Assembly (NCBI GenBank): GCA_003445095.1
Contig: DLVS01000359.1
Span: 1-8,708, forward strand
Source: Verrucomicrobiales bacterium
GTDB taxonomy: Bacteria; Verrucomicrobiota; Verrucomicrobiia; Limisphaerales; UBA9464
Direction: 5' to 3'
Length of the DNA stretch: 8,708 bases
The notes beneath the pieces are model-generated. The model ran no database searches. It worked only from the letters and a program-made list of their open reading frames with translations, and had not been told where the DNA came from. Of the stretch, positions 8,085 to 8,708 are shown piece after piece (within the stretch, counting starts at the first letter, position 1; each line of letters begins with the position of its first letter). A program made the translations under genes and the position numbers.

Positions 8085-8151
8085 TCGAATCTTTTGAAAG
8101 TCCTCGTTCACCTGGCCCCTGACCTTCAGACAAGCTCCCGAGCCGACTGCT

Positions 8152-8708
8152 ATGATTCCTGACGAAGCTGCCCAATTGCTGGATGCATTCGCTCGCGGTG
8201 AATTGACCCGCGATGAGGTCCTCCATCGATTTCAGACGGCGCCGGTGGCCGATTTAGGCTTCGCCTCGGTGGATTTGCATCGGGAGCTCCGACAAGGCTG
8301 TCCGGAAGTCATTTTCGGCGCCCGAAAGACCCCAGCGCAGGTGGTTTCTATCGCGCAGCAGATCGTCAAGGCGAGCGGTCGGGTTCTCGCCACCCGAATT
8401 ACACCGGCCCATGCCGGGCCGTTTCGGCGGAAATTTCGGAGCGCGGTTTACCATGAGGCTGCCCGAATTCTGACGGTCGGTGCGCGGGAACCGTCGTCCG
8501 ACGGAGGAACGATCGCCGTGGTGTGCGCGGGAACCAGTGATCTGCCCGTGGCCGAAGAAGCGGCCGTGACAGCGGAATTCCTCGGCCATCGAGTGCTCCG
8601 GATTTCGGATGTCGGAGTGGCCGGCCTGCATCGGCTACTGCGTCGTTTGCCGGAGATTCAAGCGGCTCGCGTCGTGGTAGTGGTCGCGGGAATGGAAGCG
8701 GCGTTGCC
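8152..8708 (+). CDS. larB: Nickel pincer cofactor biosynthesis protein LarB (3' truncated by window)
   Basis: LarB carboxylates and hydrolyses nicotinic acid adenine dinucleotide, the first step in making the nickel-pincer nucleotide used by LarA-type racemases and epimerases. The 185 visible residues show a helical N-terminal part, then the LarB signature D41-x2-R44-x2-R47-x-G-x-P-E-V-I-F-G (41-56), KTPAQVV (59-65), and the AIR-carboxylase (PurE-like) domain with VVCAGTSDLPVAEEAAVTAE (123-142), DVGVAGLHRLL (153-163) and VVVVAGMEAAL at the window edge. Full LarB is about 250 residues, so the C-terminal part, including the cysteine reported to bind the substrate covalently, lies beyond the window. 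The usual GFPE is GCPE here. ATG 8152 follows a 124-nt divergent spacer; no strong Shine-Dalgarno is seen. PurE is the main alternative but is shorter and lacks this N-terminal region. Confidence 0.95.
   Translation, partial: MIPDEAAQLLDAFARGELTRDEVLHRFQTAPVADLGFASVDLHRELRQGCPEVIFGARKTPAQVVSIAQQIVKASGRVLATRITPAHAGPFRRKFRSAVYHEAARILTVGAREPSSDGGTIAVVCAGTSDLPVAEEAAVTAEFLGHRVLRISDVGVAGLHRLLRRLPEIQAARVVVVVAGMEAAL

Noticed and set aside
8028..8151. SAM riboswitch upstream of metF
   Set aside because: The spacer is only 124 nt, is shared with larB, and shows none of the multi-stem pattern expected.
7422..8162. 246-codon open frame on the + strand opposite metF
   Set aside because: It lies antisense to the clearly recognised metF, has no recognisable motif, and results from GC-rich codon bias on the other strand.
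8254..8631. 125-codon open frame on the - strand opposite larB
   Set aside because: Shadow of larB, whose + strand translation matches the family throughout.

Overview
The window looks like chromosomal DNA of a GC-rich Gram-negative bacterium, most likely of the Planctomycetes–Verrucomicrobia group and probably Verrucomicrobiota. The taxon is inferred from three things: the secreted jelly-roll protein at 6367-7101 belongs to a type I know mainly from those phyla, starts have almost no Shine-Dalgarno sequence, and a very large uncharacterised beta/coiled-coil protein is present. No rRNA or other taxonomic marker is in the window.

Left part (1-6335, + strand): two unfamiliar genes in tandem, 60 nt apart and probably one operon. 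The first encodes a protein of at least 1617 residues, made of beta-rich modules, a Thr/Ala/Pro linker, a Gly/Pro linker with a 24-residue tandem repeat, and three long coiled coils. Its true N-terminus is unclear: protein-like sequence continues in frame upstream of the first usable start, up to a TAG at 6-8. The second gene encodes a 448-residue protein with no signal peptide. Its C-terminal half carries an HS-x-F-x2-G ... AGE ... SGHYRP signature that I recognise from plant IQM (calmodulin-binding) proteins. A 7-bp hairpin lies between the two genes. This pair is the most novel part of the window; its function is unknown.

Right part (6367-8708): ordinary chromosomal genes. On the minus strand, metF (5,10-methylenetetrahydrofolate reductase) is followed after 26 nt by a gene for a secreted concanavalin-like/DUF1080-type protein, which converges on the left operon. 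On the plus strand, diverging from metF across a 124-nt spacer, is the start of larB (nickel-pincer cofactor biosynthesis), cut by the window end. The spacer holds a plausible larB promoter and a small palindrome. I see no RNA genes, CRISPR arrays, insertion sequences or prophage genes.
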